Shown piece after piece: positions 54,480 to 63,492 of a stretch of 64,000 nt of DNA. The notes under the pieces were generated by a model. It was not told the DNA's origin. It made no database searches and saw nothing but the letters and a program-made list of their open reading frames with translations. The position numbers and the translations under genes are program-made. Source of the stretch: Bin5 sp965218625 (GTDB lineage Bacteria; Chloroflexota; Anaerolineae; Caldilineales; Caldilineaceae). How positions within the stretch are numbered: position 1 is the first letter of the stretch; every line of letters starts with the position of its first letter. The DNA is taken from NCBI GenBank assembly GCA_965218625.1, contig CBDCLG010000020.1, positions 806,001 to 870,000 of the forward strand, written 5' to 3'.

Positions 54480-54885
54480 GCGGCCGCCATCGCAAGGTGA
54501 ATCCTCACTGGTTTGAGGACAACTACGGCGAGTTCGTGAACGGCCGCAACCAGTATTGCTACATCGACGGCCATTGCGAGGTGGATATGCCGTTGGGCGA
54601 GGTGTTCGTGGAGATCACCAAGGGCTATATGAGACGGCGCTGATTGGTAAACAGGTGACGATCGCGGCTGACACTGACGAAGTGGTCTTCGAGTTGGAAC
54701 GGGTGCTGCCGTGGCGGGAAAAGGGCTGGGTGACTGCGGATACGCATGTTCACTTTCCTAGTCCTTCGACTGGCCCGGCGGTGGCAGCCGGCATTTTCAG
54801 CGACATCTGGGTATATATTGTGGCAACGATCGTGGGCGGCGTTCTGGCCGGAGTGCTCTACCGCTACTACCTGGAAGAGGCCTGA
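54480..54885 (+). pseudogene. chimeric remnant: CehA/McbA-like PHP fragment joined to an aquaporin C-terminus
   Basis: The first part (54486-54780, with a frame change near 54630) encodes HRKVNPHWFEDNYGEFVN, DGHCEVDMPLGEVFVEITKG and QVTIAADTDE...FELERVLPWREKGWVTADTHVHF. This is nearly identical to residues in the middle of the intact gene at 57586-60150. At about 54772 it switches to PAVAAGIFSDIWVYIVATIV followed by GGVLAGVLYRYYLEEA, which looks like the last helix and tail of an aquaporin (MIP). No start codon is evident. It looks like a recombination scar between two genes. Confidence 0.7.
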
Positions 54886-54900
54886 ATTCAATATGCAGCC

Positions 54901-55083
54901 ACGTACAGAGTCGATCGGGAAACCGGTCGGCTTTTTTTACGCCCGCGGCCGGTTTTCGGGGAACAGTTTCGGGGGGAAAAGCGTCCAATAACAGGAGCAG
55001 ACCGGTGTCAATTGAGCACACATCATCGATCTGTGCTAGGTTGAGATCTGTCTGTGTTAACAGGCGTTGCAGATCCCCATTCC
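54901..55083 (+). repeat. repeated block B
   Basis: Counterpart of block A at 50955-51137: terminator, divergent middle, then AGATCTGTCTGTGTT and TCCCCATT. An inverted repeat AGCACA/TGTGCT lies at 55015-55037, with a related sequence in block A. The GTTGAGATCTGTCTG part also recurs as GTTGAGATTTGTCTG just after 55901. Confidence 0.5.
54909..54938 (+). terminator. rho-independent terminator after the chimeric remnant
   Basis: AGTCGATCGG (54909-54918) pairs with CCGGTCGGCT (54923-54932), with one wobble and one mismatch, followed by seven T. It closely resembles the catalase terminator. Confidence 0.8.
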
Positions 55084-55103
55084 TGTCATAAGGAGACAGC
55101 TTC

Positions 55104-55901
55104 ATGCAGGTAGTAAAGAGTTATCCGAACAATATGTTCTGCTGGGTAGACCTCGCCACCAGCGACGTCCCCGCAGCCAAGGAGTTCTACAACGGCCTCT
55201 TCGGGTGGGATTACCTCGACATGCCGACGCCGGAGGGCAGCCACTATTCGCTCTGCCAGATAGAGGGGTACAACGTCGCCGGCCTGAGCAATCTGCCGGC
55301 GGAGATGATGGCCCAGAACATCCCACCGATCTGGTCATCCTACATCAAACACGATGACGTCGACGCGGTTATCGCCAAGGCGACGGCAGCCGGCGGGACC
55401 CTTGCGATGGAGCCCATGGACGTCATGGAATCGGGCCGCCTGGGTGTGCTGCAGGACCCGACCGGCGCCATGGTCAGCTTGTGGCAGCCGAAGGAACACA
55501 TTGGCGCGCAGCTGGTCAACATGCCGAACGCGTGGGTCTGGAGTGAGTTGCAGACGAAGGATCCCGAAACCGCGAGCAAGTTCTATCAGACAGTCTTTGA
55601 CTGGGGCCGCGACCAGGACCCCAACGGCTACCATCTTTTCAAGCTGGGCGAGCGCATGCAGGCCGGCATGTTGGAGATAGACGAGTCCTGGGGCGAAGTT
55701 CCGCCCAATTGGGGCGTCTACTTCATGACGGAGGATGTCGAGGCGACCGCGGCCAGGGCAAAGGAGCTCGGAGGGGTCATCCATGTACCGCCGACCGATA
55801 CGGGCACGGTTGGCCACTTCGCGGTGATTGGGGACCCCCAGGGCGGCGTCTTCACTGCGATGCAGTTTTACGCGCCGGTCGACCCGCCGCCGGGTTACTA
55901 G
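55104..55901 (+). CDS. VOC family protein with two glyoxalase-like domains
   Basis: A 265-residue protein with two vicinal-oxygen-chelate modules. The first is about 9-127 (FCWVDLATSDVPAAKEFYNG ... LGVLQDPTGAMVSLWQP). The second is about 142-258 (WVWSELQTKDPETASKFYQT ... FAVIGDPQGGVFTAMQFY). Such tandem VOC proteins include hydroxylases and resistance proteins as well as many of unknown function. AAGGAGACAG precedes the ATG. Confidence 0.85.
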   Translation: MQVVKSYPNNMFCWVDLATSDVPAAKEFYNGLFGWDYLDMPTPEGSHYSLCQIEGYNVAGLSNLPAEMMAQNIPPIWSSYIKHDDVDAVIAKATAAGGTLAMEPMDVMESGRLGVLQDPTGAMVSLWQPKEHIGAQLVNMPNAWVWSELQTKDPETASKFYQTVFDWGRDQDPNGYHLFKLGERMQAGMLEIDESWGEVPPNWGVYFMTEDVEATAARAKELGGVIHVPPTDTGTVGHFAVIGDPQGGVFTAMQFYAPVDPPPGY

Positions 55902-56359
55902 GGGCTGGTTGAGATTTGTCTGAACTGCAGTTCGTCTGATTTATGTGATGGACACGGTTAACGGCACTGGTTCCATGAGCGGGCTTCGTTTACGAGAATC
56001 TGGTGAATCAGGGTCCAAACTGATTTCAGACAGCGAGCAGATGTCGCCTGCTCGAATGGTCTTCTGAATCGTCAACGAGACCAAAGGGTGTTCGGGTAGA
56101 GGCCCTGCTTATGACCGCTATGCGAAATCCTTGCGGGTGGATCGGCTTGAATTCGCAGGGGGTGCGTCCCCGGCTCTGGCCGGTGCCATGAAGACAAACA
56201 GAGGGGAGATCGGCCTCGCGTCGACCTCCCCTTCTTGTTTGCTTGCCTTTCCCCCCGCCCCGCTCCTGCTTTATAATCTGCCACAAAGCGGACCGCATCG
56301 AGCGGGCATGCGACGGCACGGTCTGCTGATACCGAATCTCTGCACCAGGAATCGACGCG
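55902..56359. other. gene-free leader of the catabolic gene run
   Basis: About 450 bp without a convincing gene. A TATAAT at 56272-56277 lies 83 bp before the hydrolase start, but no good -35 box stands at the right distance (TTTCCC at 56248-56253 is poor). A GGGGAG...CTCCCC dyad lies at about 56205-56232. Confidence 0.35.
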
Positions 56360-57508
56360 ATGAAATCTGATTCGATGATCGGCGCCTACGGCTCGTGGGC
56401 GGCTGCCCTCGCCGGTGAAGGGCCGAACTACCTCTCCTTCCGCCATACGCATTGGACCGACCCGGCTGCGTGGCGGCCGGCGGCACGGCGGCGATTTCGC
56501 GAACGGCTGGCAATGCCGGACACAGGCGGCCCGCCGGACGTACGGATTGAAAGGCAGCACGAGCATGACGGCCTGTGCGTGGAGACGCTGTCCTGGCAAC
56601 TGCCCTACGGTCCGCGCACTGAGGCCGTGTTGCTGAAACCTGCCGCCGCACAGGGCCCGTTGCCCGGTGTGCTGGCCCTGCACGATCACGGCGGCCACAA
56701 GTTCCACGGCTGGCAGAAGATCACGCGCACGCAGGAACAGCAGAACCCGGTCAACGTCGAGCACCAGCTGCGGGCCTACGGCGGCGTGCCCTGGGCCAAC
56801 CGCCTCGCGCAGCGCGGCTATGCGGTACTGGCGCCGGATGCTTTCGCTTTCGGCAGTCGCCGCATCCGCATCGCCGACATTCCCGCGCATATCCGCGACG
56901 GGATGGACGCGGCCGAGTCGGATGATCCCGACTACATTGCGGCCTACAACCGCTGGGCGAGCGACCACGAATCGATCCTGGCGAAATCCCTGTTCAGCGC
57001 GGGCACGACCTGGGCGGGCGCCTGGCTGGCCGAGGACCTGCGCGCGCTGGACGTGCTCTGCGCGCGCGAAGAGGTGGAGCCGGGCCGCGTCGGCATCGGC
57101 GGACTGTCCGGCGGCGGCCTGCGCACCGTATACCTGGGTGGGCTGGACGACCGTGTGCGCTGTGCGGTCTGCGTCGGCATGATGACTACCTGGCGCGACT
57201 ATCTGCTCAACAAGAGCCACAGGCACACGTGGATGATCTATGTTCCACACCTGCCGACAGAGATGGACTACCCGGACATTTTGGGGATGCGGGCGCCGCT
57301 GCCGACGTTGGTCCAGAACAACAGCGAGGACCCGCTCTTCACTCTTGCCGAGATGGAGCGGGCCGACGGGATTTTGCGCGAGGTCTACGAAAAGGCCGAC
57401 GCGCCCGACAGCTACCGTTGCAATTTCTACCCGGGTGAGCACAAGTTCGACCTCGAGATGCAGTCGGATGCGTTCGACTGGTTCGACCGCTGGCTGGCAG
57501 CACCCTGA
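56360..57508 (+). CDS. alpha/beta hydrolase, dienelactone-hydrolase or acetylxylan-esterase-like
   Basis: A 382-residue alpha/beta hydrolase. The nucleophile elbow is GIGGLSGGGLRTVYL and a late GEHKFDLEMQSDAFDWF region supplies the His. The loop GVLALHDHGGHKFHGWQKIT provides an oxyanion hole. The length and the long insert before the nucleophile fit the dienelactone hydrolase/acetylxylan esterase class found near glycan genes. No signal peptide is seen. It is the first gene of a same-strand run continuing to the window end; the next start is 77 bp downstream. Confidence 0.82.
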   Translation: MKSDSMIGAYGSWAAALAGEGPNYLSFRHTHWTDPAAWRPAARRRFRERLAMPDTGGPPDVRIERQHEHDGLCVETLSWQLPYGPRTEAVLLKPAAAQGPLPGVLALHDHGGHKFHGWQKITRTQEQQNPVNVEHQLRAYGGVPWANRLAQRGYAVLAPDAFAFGSRRIRIADIPAHIRDGMDAAESDDPDYIAAYNRWASDHESILAKSLFSAGTTWAGAWLAEDLRALDVLCAREEVEPGRVGIGGLSGGGLRTVYLGGLDDRVRCAVCVGMMTTWRDYLLNKSHRHTWMIYVPHLPTEMDYPDILGMRAPLPTLVQNNSEDPLFTLAEMERADGILREVYEKADAPDSYRCNFYPGEHKFDLEMQSDAFDWFDRWLAAP

Positions 57509-57585
57509 CGCGGTTCTTCCGCGCAGGCTGACGAGCGAGACTGTTGCAACAACCGCCGCGAGACGCGCCACAAACGGAGAGTGCC

Positions 57586-60150
57586 ATGAATCCAGTCTCA
57601 CCACACTTCACACCTGTTGATCTGTCGGATTCCTTCAATGCCGGCCGCGCCGATCTGCCCGAGTCGCTGCAGGTACCGGCTTCTCTTGCTGACCGGACCG
57701 GCGCCGACGCTTTCAACGGCATTCCCTTCCTGTTGGGAGAAGCCGAAGGCCGCGGTGTCATTCTGCTGGACGCCGAGCCGGTCGTCGTCGATCTGGCGGG
57801 CGCGCAGGCCGCCCACGTCGTCTTTCTGCACGCCGTAAGCGACCGCGTCACCAACTACCTTGACGACTTCGCCGACTTCGCGTTCGACGGCAATGCGCTG
57901 GGCGATCATGTCTCTTCCTACATTTTCGAGTATGAAGACAGCGCGCGCCACGAAACTGCGATCCTGCGCCGTTTCGCCATCCAGCAGAGCCGCAGCGTCT
58001 GGGGCGGCAGCGCCTTCGAGGCCCTGCCAGCCGAGAGATCGATTGCTTTCAACTCAGCCACAGAGGAAACACAGCTGGGGCGAGCTCCGACCAACGAATA
58101 CGGCCGCGGCGAGACCCGCACCAGATCGGGACGGGAGGAGATGGGAGAGAAGGTGTGGCTGTACGCGCTTGAGAACCCACATCCGGAACGGCCCATCCGC
58201 CGCCTGATTCTGGAGCCGCGCGATGAAAAGTCGACCATCTACGCCATCAGCCTGACGAGCCTGACCGAAAGTCCCATACGCCCCGGTGTACGCCGCAAAC
58301 TACGCCTGACGCTGCCCGAGGGCGTTCAGTTCAACGCTCTCGACGAGTACGAAGACCTCGCCATCGACCTGGGCTACGTCATCTCGGCCCGCGCCGCGCT
58401 CGATTATGACCGCGAACGCTGGCTGGGCGACGAAGTCAACGTCCAGCCAGCCGTCTCCGAGCGCGATCTGATCGTAGAGTACAGCGCGCATCCGCAGGCG
58501 TGGCTGCACGTCGGCGTCGACAGCGACGAACCGATCGTCTATGACCTCGCGCGGCTTGCAGACGGCCAGCCTTCGGACGGCATCGCCGCGGTCGAGCCGG
58601 CCCACCGGCTTGTCAACGTGCGGGTGGTACAGAAGGGGACGAACAACCTGGTTGCGGTGCGGATCCACTTCCACGGCGCGAACGGCGAATATCTGCCCGC
58701 GCGCGGCCGACACCGCAAGGTCAATCCCCACTGGTTCGAGGACAACTACGGTGAGTTTGTCAACAGCCGCAACCAGTACGGCTACATCGACGGTCATTGC
58801 GAGGTGGACATGCCGCTTGGCGATGTCTACGTTGAGATCACCAAGGGCTATGAGACCGCGCCGATCCGCCGCCAGGTGACGATCGCGGCCGACACGGATG
58901 AACTGGTCTTCGAGCTGGAGCGGGTGCTGCCCTGGCGGGAGAAGGGCTGGGTCACGGCGGATACGCATGTGCACTTTCTCAGCCCCTCGACAGCGCTGCT
59001 GGAGGGCCAGGCCGAGGACGTGCATGTGGTCAATCTTCTCGCCAGCCAGTGGGGCGAGATGTACAGCAACGTCAGCGATTTTGACGGCAAGACGACGTTC
59101 GGCGCGCGCGAGTTCGGCGGCGACGGCGAGTTTCTGGTGCGGGTCGGCACCGAGAATCGCATGCAGATTCTCGGCCACATTTCGCTGCTGGGCTACAACG
59201 GCGCGATGATCCACCCCCTGTGCAGCGGCGGACCGACCGAATCGGCGCTGGGCGATCCGCAGGAGGTGGTGATGGCCGAGTGGGCGCAGAAATGCATCGA
59301 TCAGGGCGGCCTGGTCGTCCTGCCCCACGCGCCCAATCCGCAGCTGGAACGGGCGGCCGACATCGTCCTCGGCCTCGTCCACGCGATCGAAATGATGACA
59401 TTCAACCCCTGCGACCGGGAGCTCAATCCCTACGGCATCGCCGACTGGTACCGCTATCTCAACCTGGGCTACCAGCTGCCGATCGTGGGCGGCTCGGACA
59501 AGATGGCGGCCTCGTCGCAGCTGGGGGGCGTGCGCACATACGCGCACATGGGCGACCGCGAGTTCACCTACGAGAACTGGATGGCCGCAGTGCAGGCGGG
59601 CAATACTTTCATGACGATCGGCCCGCTGGCCGAGCTGACCGTCGAGGGGGTCGCGCCGGGTGGACAGGTGCAGCTGCCGGCCGGCGGGGGAAGCGTGGGC
59701 GTCGAATGGCGGGTTGAATCGGTGCTGATTCCGGTCCAGCAGGTGGAGGTGGTCCAGGGCGGGCTGGTCGTCGACCAGGTCGACGTCAGCGGCCAATACA
59801 GCGCCTCGGGCAGCGTGCAGGTGCCGGTCACTGCTTCGTCGTGGATAGCGCTGCGCGTGCGCGGCAGTTATGTCGGCACGGAGGGCGAGATCGCGGCCCA
59901 TACGAGCGCGGTGCAAACGCTCGTGGCCGACAGCCCGCTCTTCAACCAACCGGATGCCTCGGCCGTGCTGGAACAGATCGAGGGCGCGCTCGCCTATGTC
60001 GACACGATTGCGCCGCGCCCGCACGCCCAGCGTTTCCGCGAGATGCGCGCGGTGCTCGAAGCGGCCCACAACCGCCTGCACCAGCGCATGCACGCGCACG
60101 GCGTCTACCACGAGCACACGCCGCTGCACGGACATGAAGATGGGGCGTAG
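57586..60150 (+). CDS. CehA/McbA-family PHP-type metallohydrolase
   Basis: A large protein of 854 residues. The first 420 or so residues are beta-rich with no clear family. The PHP domain begins with the metal motif WVTADTHVHFLSPSTALLEG and continues through LGHISLLGYNG, VVLPHAPNP, AIEMMTFNPCD, GGSDKMAAS and GVRTYAHMGDREFTYENW. The end has a His-rich tail (HQRMHAHGVYHEHTPLHGHE). ATG at 57586 follows GGAGAGTGCC. CehA is carbaryl hydrolase; most relatives are uncharacterised. A truncated duplicate of its middle lies at 54480-54780. It follows the hydrolase and precedes an oxidoreductase in the same run. Confidence 0.82.
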   Translation: MNPVSPHFTPVDLSDSFNAGRADLPESLQVPASLADRTGADAFNGIPFLLGEAEGRGVILLDAEPVVVDLAGAQAAHVVFLHAVSDRVTNYLDDFADFAFDGNALGDHVSSYIFEYEDSARHETAILRRFAIQQSRSVWGGSAFEALPAERSIAFNSATEETQLGRAPTNEYGRGETRTRSGREEMGEKVWLYALENPHPERPIRRLILEPRDEKSTIYAISLTSLTESPIRPGVRRKLRLTLPEGVQFNALDEYEDLAIDLGYVISARAALDYDRERWLGDEVNVQPAVSERDLIVEYSAHPQAWLHVGVDSDEPIVYDLARLADGQPSDGIAAVEPAHRLVNVRVVQKGTNNLVAVRIHFHGANGEYLPARGRHRKVNPHWFEDNYGEFVNSRNQYGYIDGHCEVDMPLGDVYVEITKGYETAPIRRQVTIAADTDELVFELERVLPWREKGWVTADTHVHFLSPSTALLEGQAEDVHVVNLLASQWGEMYSNVSDFDGKTTFGAREFGGDGEFLVRVGTENRMQILGHISLLGYNGAMIHPLCSGGPTESALGDPQEVVMAEWAQKCIDQGGLVVLPHAPNPQLERAADIVLGLVHAIEMMTFNPCDRELNPYGIADWYRYLNLGYQLPIVGGSDKMAASSQLGGVRTYAHMGDREFTYENWMAAVQAGNTFMTIGPLAELTVEGVAPGGQVQLPAGGGSVGVEWRVESVLIPVQQVEVVQGGLVVDQVDVSGQYSASGSVQVPVTASSWIALRVRGSYVGTEGEIAAHTSAVQTLVADSPLFNQPDASAVLEQIEGALAYVDTIAPRPHAQRFREMRAVLEAAHNRLHQRMHAHGVYHEHTPLHGHEDGA

Positions 60151-60238
60151 CGGTAGCGGCCGCAAATCATCGCCCCACGAAACTCGTGGTACAATGCAGC
60201 AACTGGGGCAAAATACAACTGGATGTGAGGACAGCGTC

Positions 60239-61231
60239 ATGGCCAAAATCCGCTGGGGGATTGTCGGTTGCGGGGACGTCTGCGAGGTCAAGAGCGGCCC
60301 CGGCCTGTACAAAGCCGGAGACTCTGCGCTCGTGGCCGTGATGCGCCGCAACGGGGAGCTTGCCGCCGACTATGCCCGCCGCCATGGCGTGGCCCGTTGG
60401 TACGAGGACGGCGACAGGCTGATCAATGACCCGGAGGTGGACGCGGTCTACATCGCCACGCCGCCCGACACCCACATGGAGTACACCTGCAAAGCGGCGG
60501 CGGCGGGCAAGCCGGTCTACGTGGAAAAGCCGATGGCGCGCAGCTACGACGAGTGCCAGACGATGATGCGCGCCTGCGAAGAAGCCGGCGTACCGCTGTG
60601 GGTCGGCTACTACCGGCGGCGGCTGCCCAAATTTCTGAAAGTACAGGAGCTGCTCGAACAGGGCGCGATCGGCGAAGTACGCTCGGTCCTGGTGCGCTTC
60701 TACGGGAAGTCCAAGCCTGTCGACGCCTCCCGCGACGAGCTCGGGTGGCGGGTCGACCCGGAGATCGCGGGCGCCGGCCTCTTTCTGGACCTGGGCTCCC
60801 ACATGCTGGACATTCTCGACTACTTTCTCGGCCCCATCAGCCGGGTGCAGGGGTGCGCGGCCAATCAGGGAGGCCTCTACGAGGCCGAGGACATCGTCAG
60901 CGGGAGCTTCACATTCGAGTCCGGCGTGCAGGGTACCGGAACATGGATGTTCACCGGCTTCGAGAACCTGGACTGGACGGCGATCGAAGGCTCGAAGGGA
61001 CGTATCGGATACGTCTGCTTCGACGCCAGCCCAATTCTGCTCACGACCGCCGACGGCGCGCGGGAGATCCCGGTTACACAGCCGGACCACGTGCACCAGC
61101 CGCTGATCCAGACGATCGTCGACGAGCTGAACGGGCGCGGGCGCTGTCCCAGCACGGGCATCAGCGGCGCGCGTACATCCTGGGTGATGGACCAGATGCT
61201 GGCAGAGTACCGGCAGAAGGCGGATGGATAG
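60239..61231 (+). CDS. Gfo/Idh/MocA family oxidoreductase
   Basis: A 330-residue NAD(P)-dependent dehydrogenase acting on sugars, inositols or their derivatives. The N-terminal Rossmann fold has KIRWGIVGCGDVCEVKSGPG and the EKP motif is VYVEKPMARSYDEC. The C-terminal beta-sheet domain has GAGLFLDLGSHMLDILDYFLG. ATG at 60239 is the natural start; the open frame extending back to 59870 is a shadow of the PHP gene. It lies 88 bp after that gene. Confidence 0.9.
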   Translation: MAKIRWGIVGCGDVCEVKSGPGLYKAGDSALVAVMRRNGELAADYARRHGVARWYEDGDRLINDPEVDAVYIATPPDTHMEYTCKAAAAGKPVYVEKPMARSYDECQTMMRACEEAGVPLWVGYYRRRLPKFLKVQELLEQGAIGEVRSVLVRFYGKSKPVDASRDELGWRVDPEIAGAGLFLDLGSHMLDILDYFLGPISRVQGCAANQGGLYEAEDIVSGSFTFESGVQGTGTWMFTGFENLDWTAIEGSKGRIGYVCFDASPILLTTADGAREIPVTQPDHVHQPLIQTIVDELNGRGRCPSTGISGARTSWVMDQMLAEYRQKADG

Positions 61232-61279
61232 CGACGGAGAGGCCACATAGAGCGGGCAGCAGTTGCGGAGCGGGGAACA

Positions 61280-62335
61280 ATGAGACTCAGCAGCCAGGCC
61301 TTCGGCAAAACGGAAAGCGGACAGCCGGTCAGGCAGTACACGCTTGCCAACAACAGCGGTGTAGAGACGGACGTGCTCGATTACGGCGGGCTGATCCGGA
61401 CGCTCACGGCGCCGGACCGCAACGGCGAGCCCGGCGATGTCGTGCTCGGCTTCGACACGCTCGACGAATATCTGGCCGGCCATCCCTACTTCGGCGTGCT
61501 GGTGGGCCGCTTCGCCAACCGTATCCGCGGCGCCAGCTTCGAGCTGGACGGCGTGCGCTACCAGCTCGCGCGCAACCTTGGCGACGACCATCTGCACGGC
61601 GGCGATGGCGGTTTCGACAAGGTCGTCTGGCAGACGCAGCCATTTCAGAATGAACAGGCGGTCGGCCTGCGCCTCAGCCACCACAGTCCGGATGGCGAGG
61701 ACCAGTACCCGGGCGCGCTCGACACGGAGGTTACGCTCAGCCTCGATGACGACAGCGCGCTGCGTCTCGACTACCGCGCAACCTGCGATGCGCCCACCAT
61801 CGTCAACCTGACCAACCACAGCTACTTCAATCTGGCCGGGCGGGGAACGATCCTGGACCACGTGGCCATGATCGACGCCGACGCGTTCACGCCGATGGAC
61901 AGTACGCTGATCCCGACGGGGGAACTGCGCGACGTGACGGGGACGCCCTTCGACTTCCGCCGGCCGACGGCCATCGGCGCGCGCATCGACGCCGACGACG
62001 AGCAGATCCGCTTCGGCGGCGGCTACGATCATAACTTCGTCCTCAACGGCGCGCCCGGCACGCTGCGGCTGGTGGCCCGCGTCACCGAGTCGACCAGCGG
62101 GCGCGTGCTGGAGGTGCTGACGACGCAACCGGGCGTGCAGTTCTATACCGGCAACCTGATGGAGGCGTCGAGCGCGGGCAAAGGCGGGCAGCTCTATCCC
62201 CATCATGGCGGATTCTGCCTGGAGACGCAGCATTTTCCGAATGCGCCGAACCAGCCGAACTTCGCGTCGGTCGTACTGCGGCCCGGCGAGGCGTACAGCG
62301 AGACGACCGTCTTCCGTTTCTCAACCGAACCATAG
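61280..62335 (+). CDS. galM: aldose 1-epimerase
   Basis: A 351-residue galactose mutarotase converting alpha- and beta-anomers of aldoses. It has NRIRGASFELDGVRYQLARN, the catalytic-His regions DDHLHGGDGGFDK and TNHSYFNLAG, GGYDHNFVL, and the catalytic Glu region GGFCLETQHFPNAPNQP. It is 48 bp after the oxidoreductase and probably in the same transcript, supporting a sugar-catabolic role for the run. Confidence 0.92.
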   Translation: MRLSSQAFGKTESGQPVRQYTLANNSGVETDVLDYGGLIRTLTAPDRNGEPGDVVLGFDTLDEYLAGHPYFGVLVGRFANRIRGASFELDGVRYQLARNLGDDHLHGGDGGFDKVVWQTQPFQNEQAVGLRLSHHSPDGEDQYPGALDTEVTLSLDDDSALRLDYRATCDAPTIVNLTNHSYFNLAGRGTILDHVAMIDADAFTPMDSTLIPTGELRDVTGTPFDFRRPTAIGARIDADDEQIRFGGGYDHNFVLNGAPGTLRLVARVTESTSGRVLEVLTTQPGVQFYTGNLMEASSAGKGGQLYPHHGGFCLETQHFPNAPNQPNFASVVLRPGEAYSETTVFRFSTEP

Positions 62336-62414
62336 ACGCGTCACCGCACCGGCGCGTCACCACACTGGCACGTCACGAACTGATTGTGGACTTCCGCTAG
62401 CGAAGGAGCTAACA

Positions 62415-63419
62415 ATGGAAGAGATCACAAACGAACTGACTGCTGCGACGACCTTTGACGCAAAACGGGCGATCCTGAGCAAGCGGGATATGTTCCGTCC
62501 CATAGCAGTGCAGCGGACCGAGGCGCTGGCCGACGCGGTGAACCGCAAGCAGGTGCGCCCGGAGACGCCGCTGCTCCTGCTGGAGCGCGAGGGCGCGGCG
62601 CTGGCCCTGCTCACCGACCAGATGGTCTTCCACCACGTGGCGCAGGGAGAGTTGAATGGCGTCCCGTTCCTCGCCACCTTCTGAGCGCCCTGCAACAGCG
62701 GCGTCAGTCTGACGCCAACTGTCGACGGCAAGGTCCACACGTTTGCGACGCGCGGCATCTACAACGGCATGTCTATAATGGGGGACCGCCAGACCGGCTC
62801 CTATTGGGACCACATCACCGGCGAGTGCCTGCACGGCCCGCTGAAGGGACGGCAACTGGAGCTGGCGCCCCTGCGCCATATGCGGGCGGACCAGGCGCTG
62901 GCGCAGTTCCCGGATACCCGCATCGCCCGTTCGCGGCTGCCACTGCCGTTCGGACTGATTGAATGGGTGACGAGACTCCTGCAGAAGCTGGGCAGGGGGC
63001 GCTTCGTGCCGCCCGGGTTCGCGGGCTCCATGGGCGCAGAAGACCCGCGCCGGCCGCGCCTGGATATGGGGTTGGGCGTCTGGACGGACAAGATCAGCCG
63101 CTACTATCCGCTCGACCTCCTCAAGGCGAACGGCGGCCTGATCATTGACCGTTTCGCTGACAGCACGGCGCTGGTCTATCTCGACCCGGTGTCGGGCACG
63201 CCGGCGCCCGTCTTCGTCGACGTGCGGCAGGCAGAGTGGGACGGCGACGAAGTGCGGCTGGACAGCGGCGGGTCCCTCCGCAACGGCAGGCTCTACGACG
63301 CCCACGGAGCCGAGCTGCCGGTTACACAGCCGTTGCATCTGTTCGCCCGCTGGTACGGGTTCTCGCTCACCTTTCCGAGCTGCGAAATCTATGACGGCGT
63401 AAACGGAGAGACCGGCTGA
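62415..63419 (+). CDS. DUF3179 protein with in-frame TGA at codon 90, candidate selenoprotein
   Basis: The frame is open for 334 codons from the ATG at 62415 (AAGGAG before it) to a TGA at 63417-63419, except for one TGA at 62682-62684. The flanks are GVPFLATF, TGA, APCNSGVSL. DUF3179 proteins have a CxxC near this point (family memory: TYCPLCN), so TGA replaces the first Cys and would give a UxxC redox motif. After it the family continues: TVDGKVHTFATRGIYNGMS, DRQTGSYWDHITGECLHGPL. A hairpin that fits a bacterial SECIS lies downstream of the TGA. The alternative is a nonsense mutation (TGC to TGA), leaving an 89-residue stub. SelA-D genes are not in this window. Function unknown. Confidence 0.75.
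62682..62722 (+). promoter_or_regulatory. TGA codon with bacterial-SECIS-like hairpin
   Basis: After the TGA (62682-62684) the RNA can fold as ACAG (62695-62698)/CTGT (62719-62722), a small internal loop, then GGCGTCA (62700-62706)/TGACGCC (62710-62716) with apical loop GTC (62707-62709). There are 22 nt between the TGA and the loop, and G is the first loop base, both as expected for bacterial SECIS elements. The apical part CAGTCTG resembles CAGGTCTG of E. coli fdhF. Confidence 0.55.
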
Positions 63420-63492
63420 GGAGAACCGCGGCGCAGGCCGCTGCGACAGTCGCGAACCGGGCAGGATGACAACCCTCGAAGGAGCTGAAAAC

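Noticed and set aside
58300..62233. Two open frames of about 685 codons on the minus strand (58300-60351 and 60167-62233)
   Set aside because: They are shadows of the PHP hydrolase, Gfo/Idh/MocA and galM genes on the plus strand, which have well-known motifs.
62415..62684. Treating the DUF3179 gene as an ordinary pseudogene with two halves
   Set aside because: Both halves are in the same frame and only one TGA separates them, at a conserved redox position with a SECIS-like hairpin. I prefer the selenoprotein reading but keep a nonsense mutation as the alternative.
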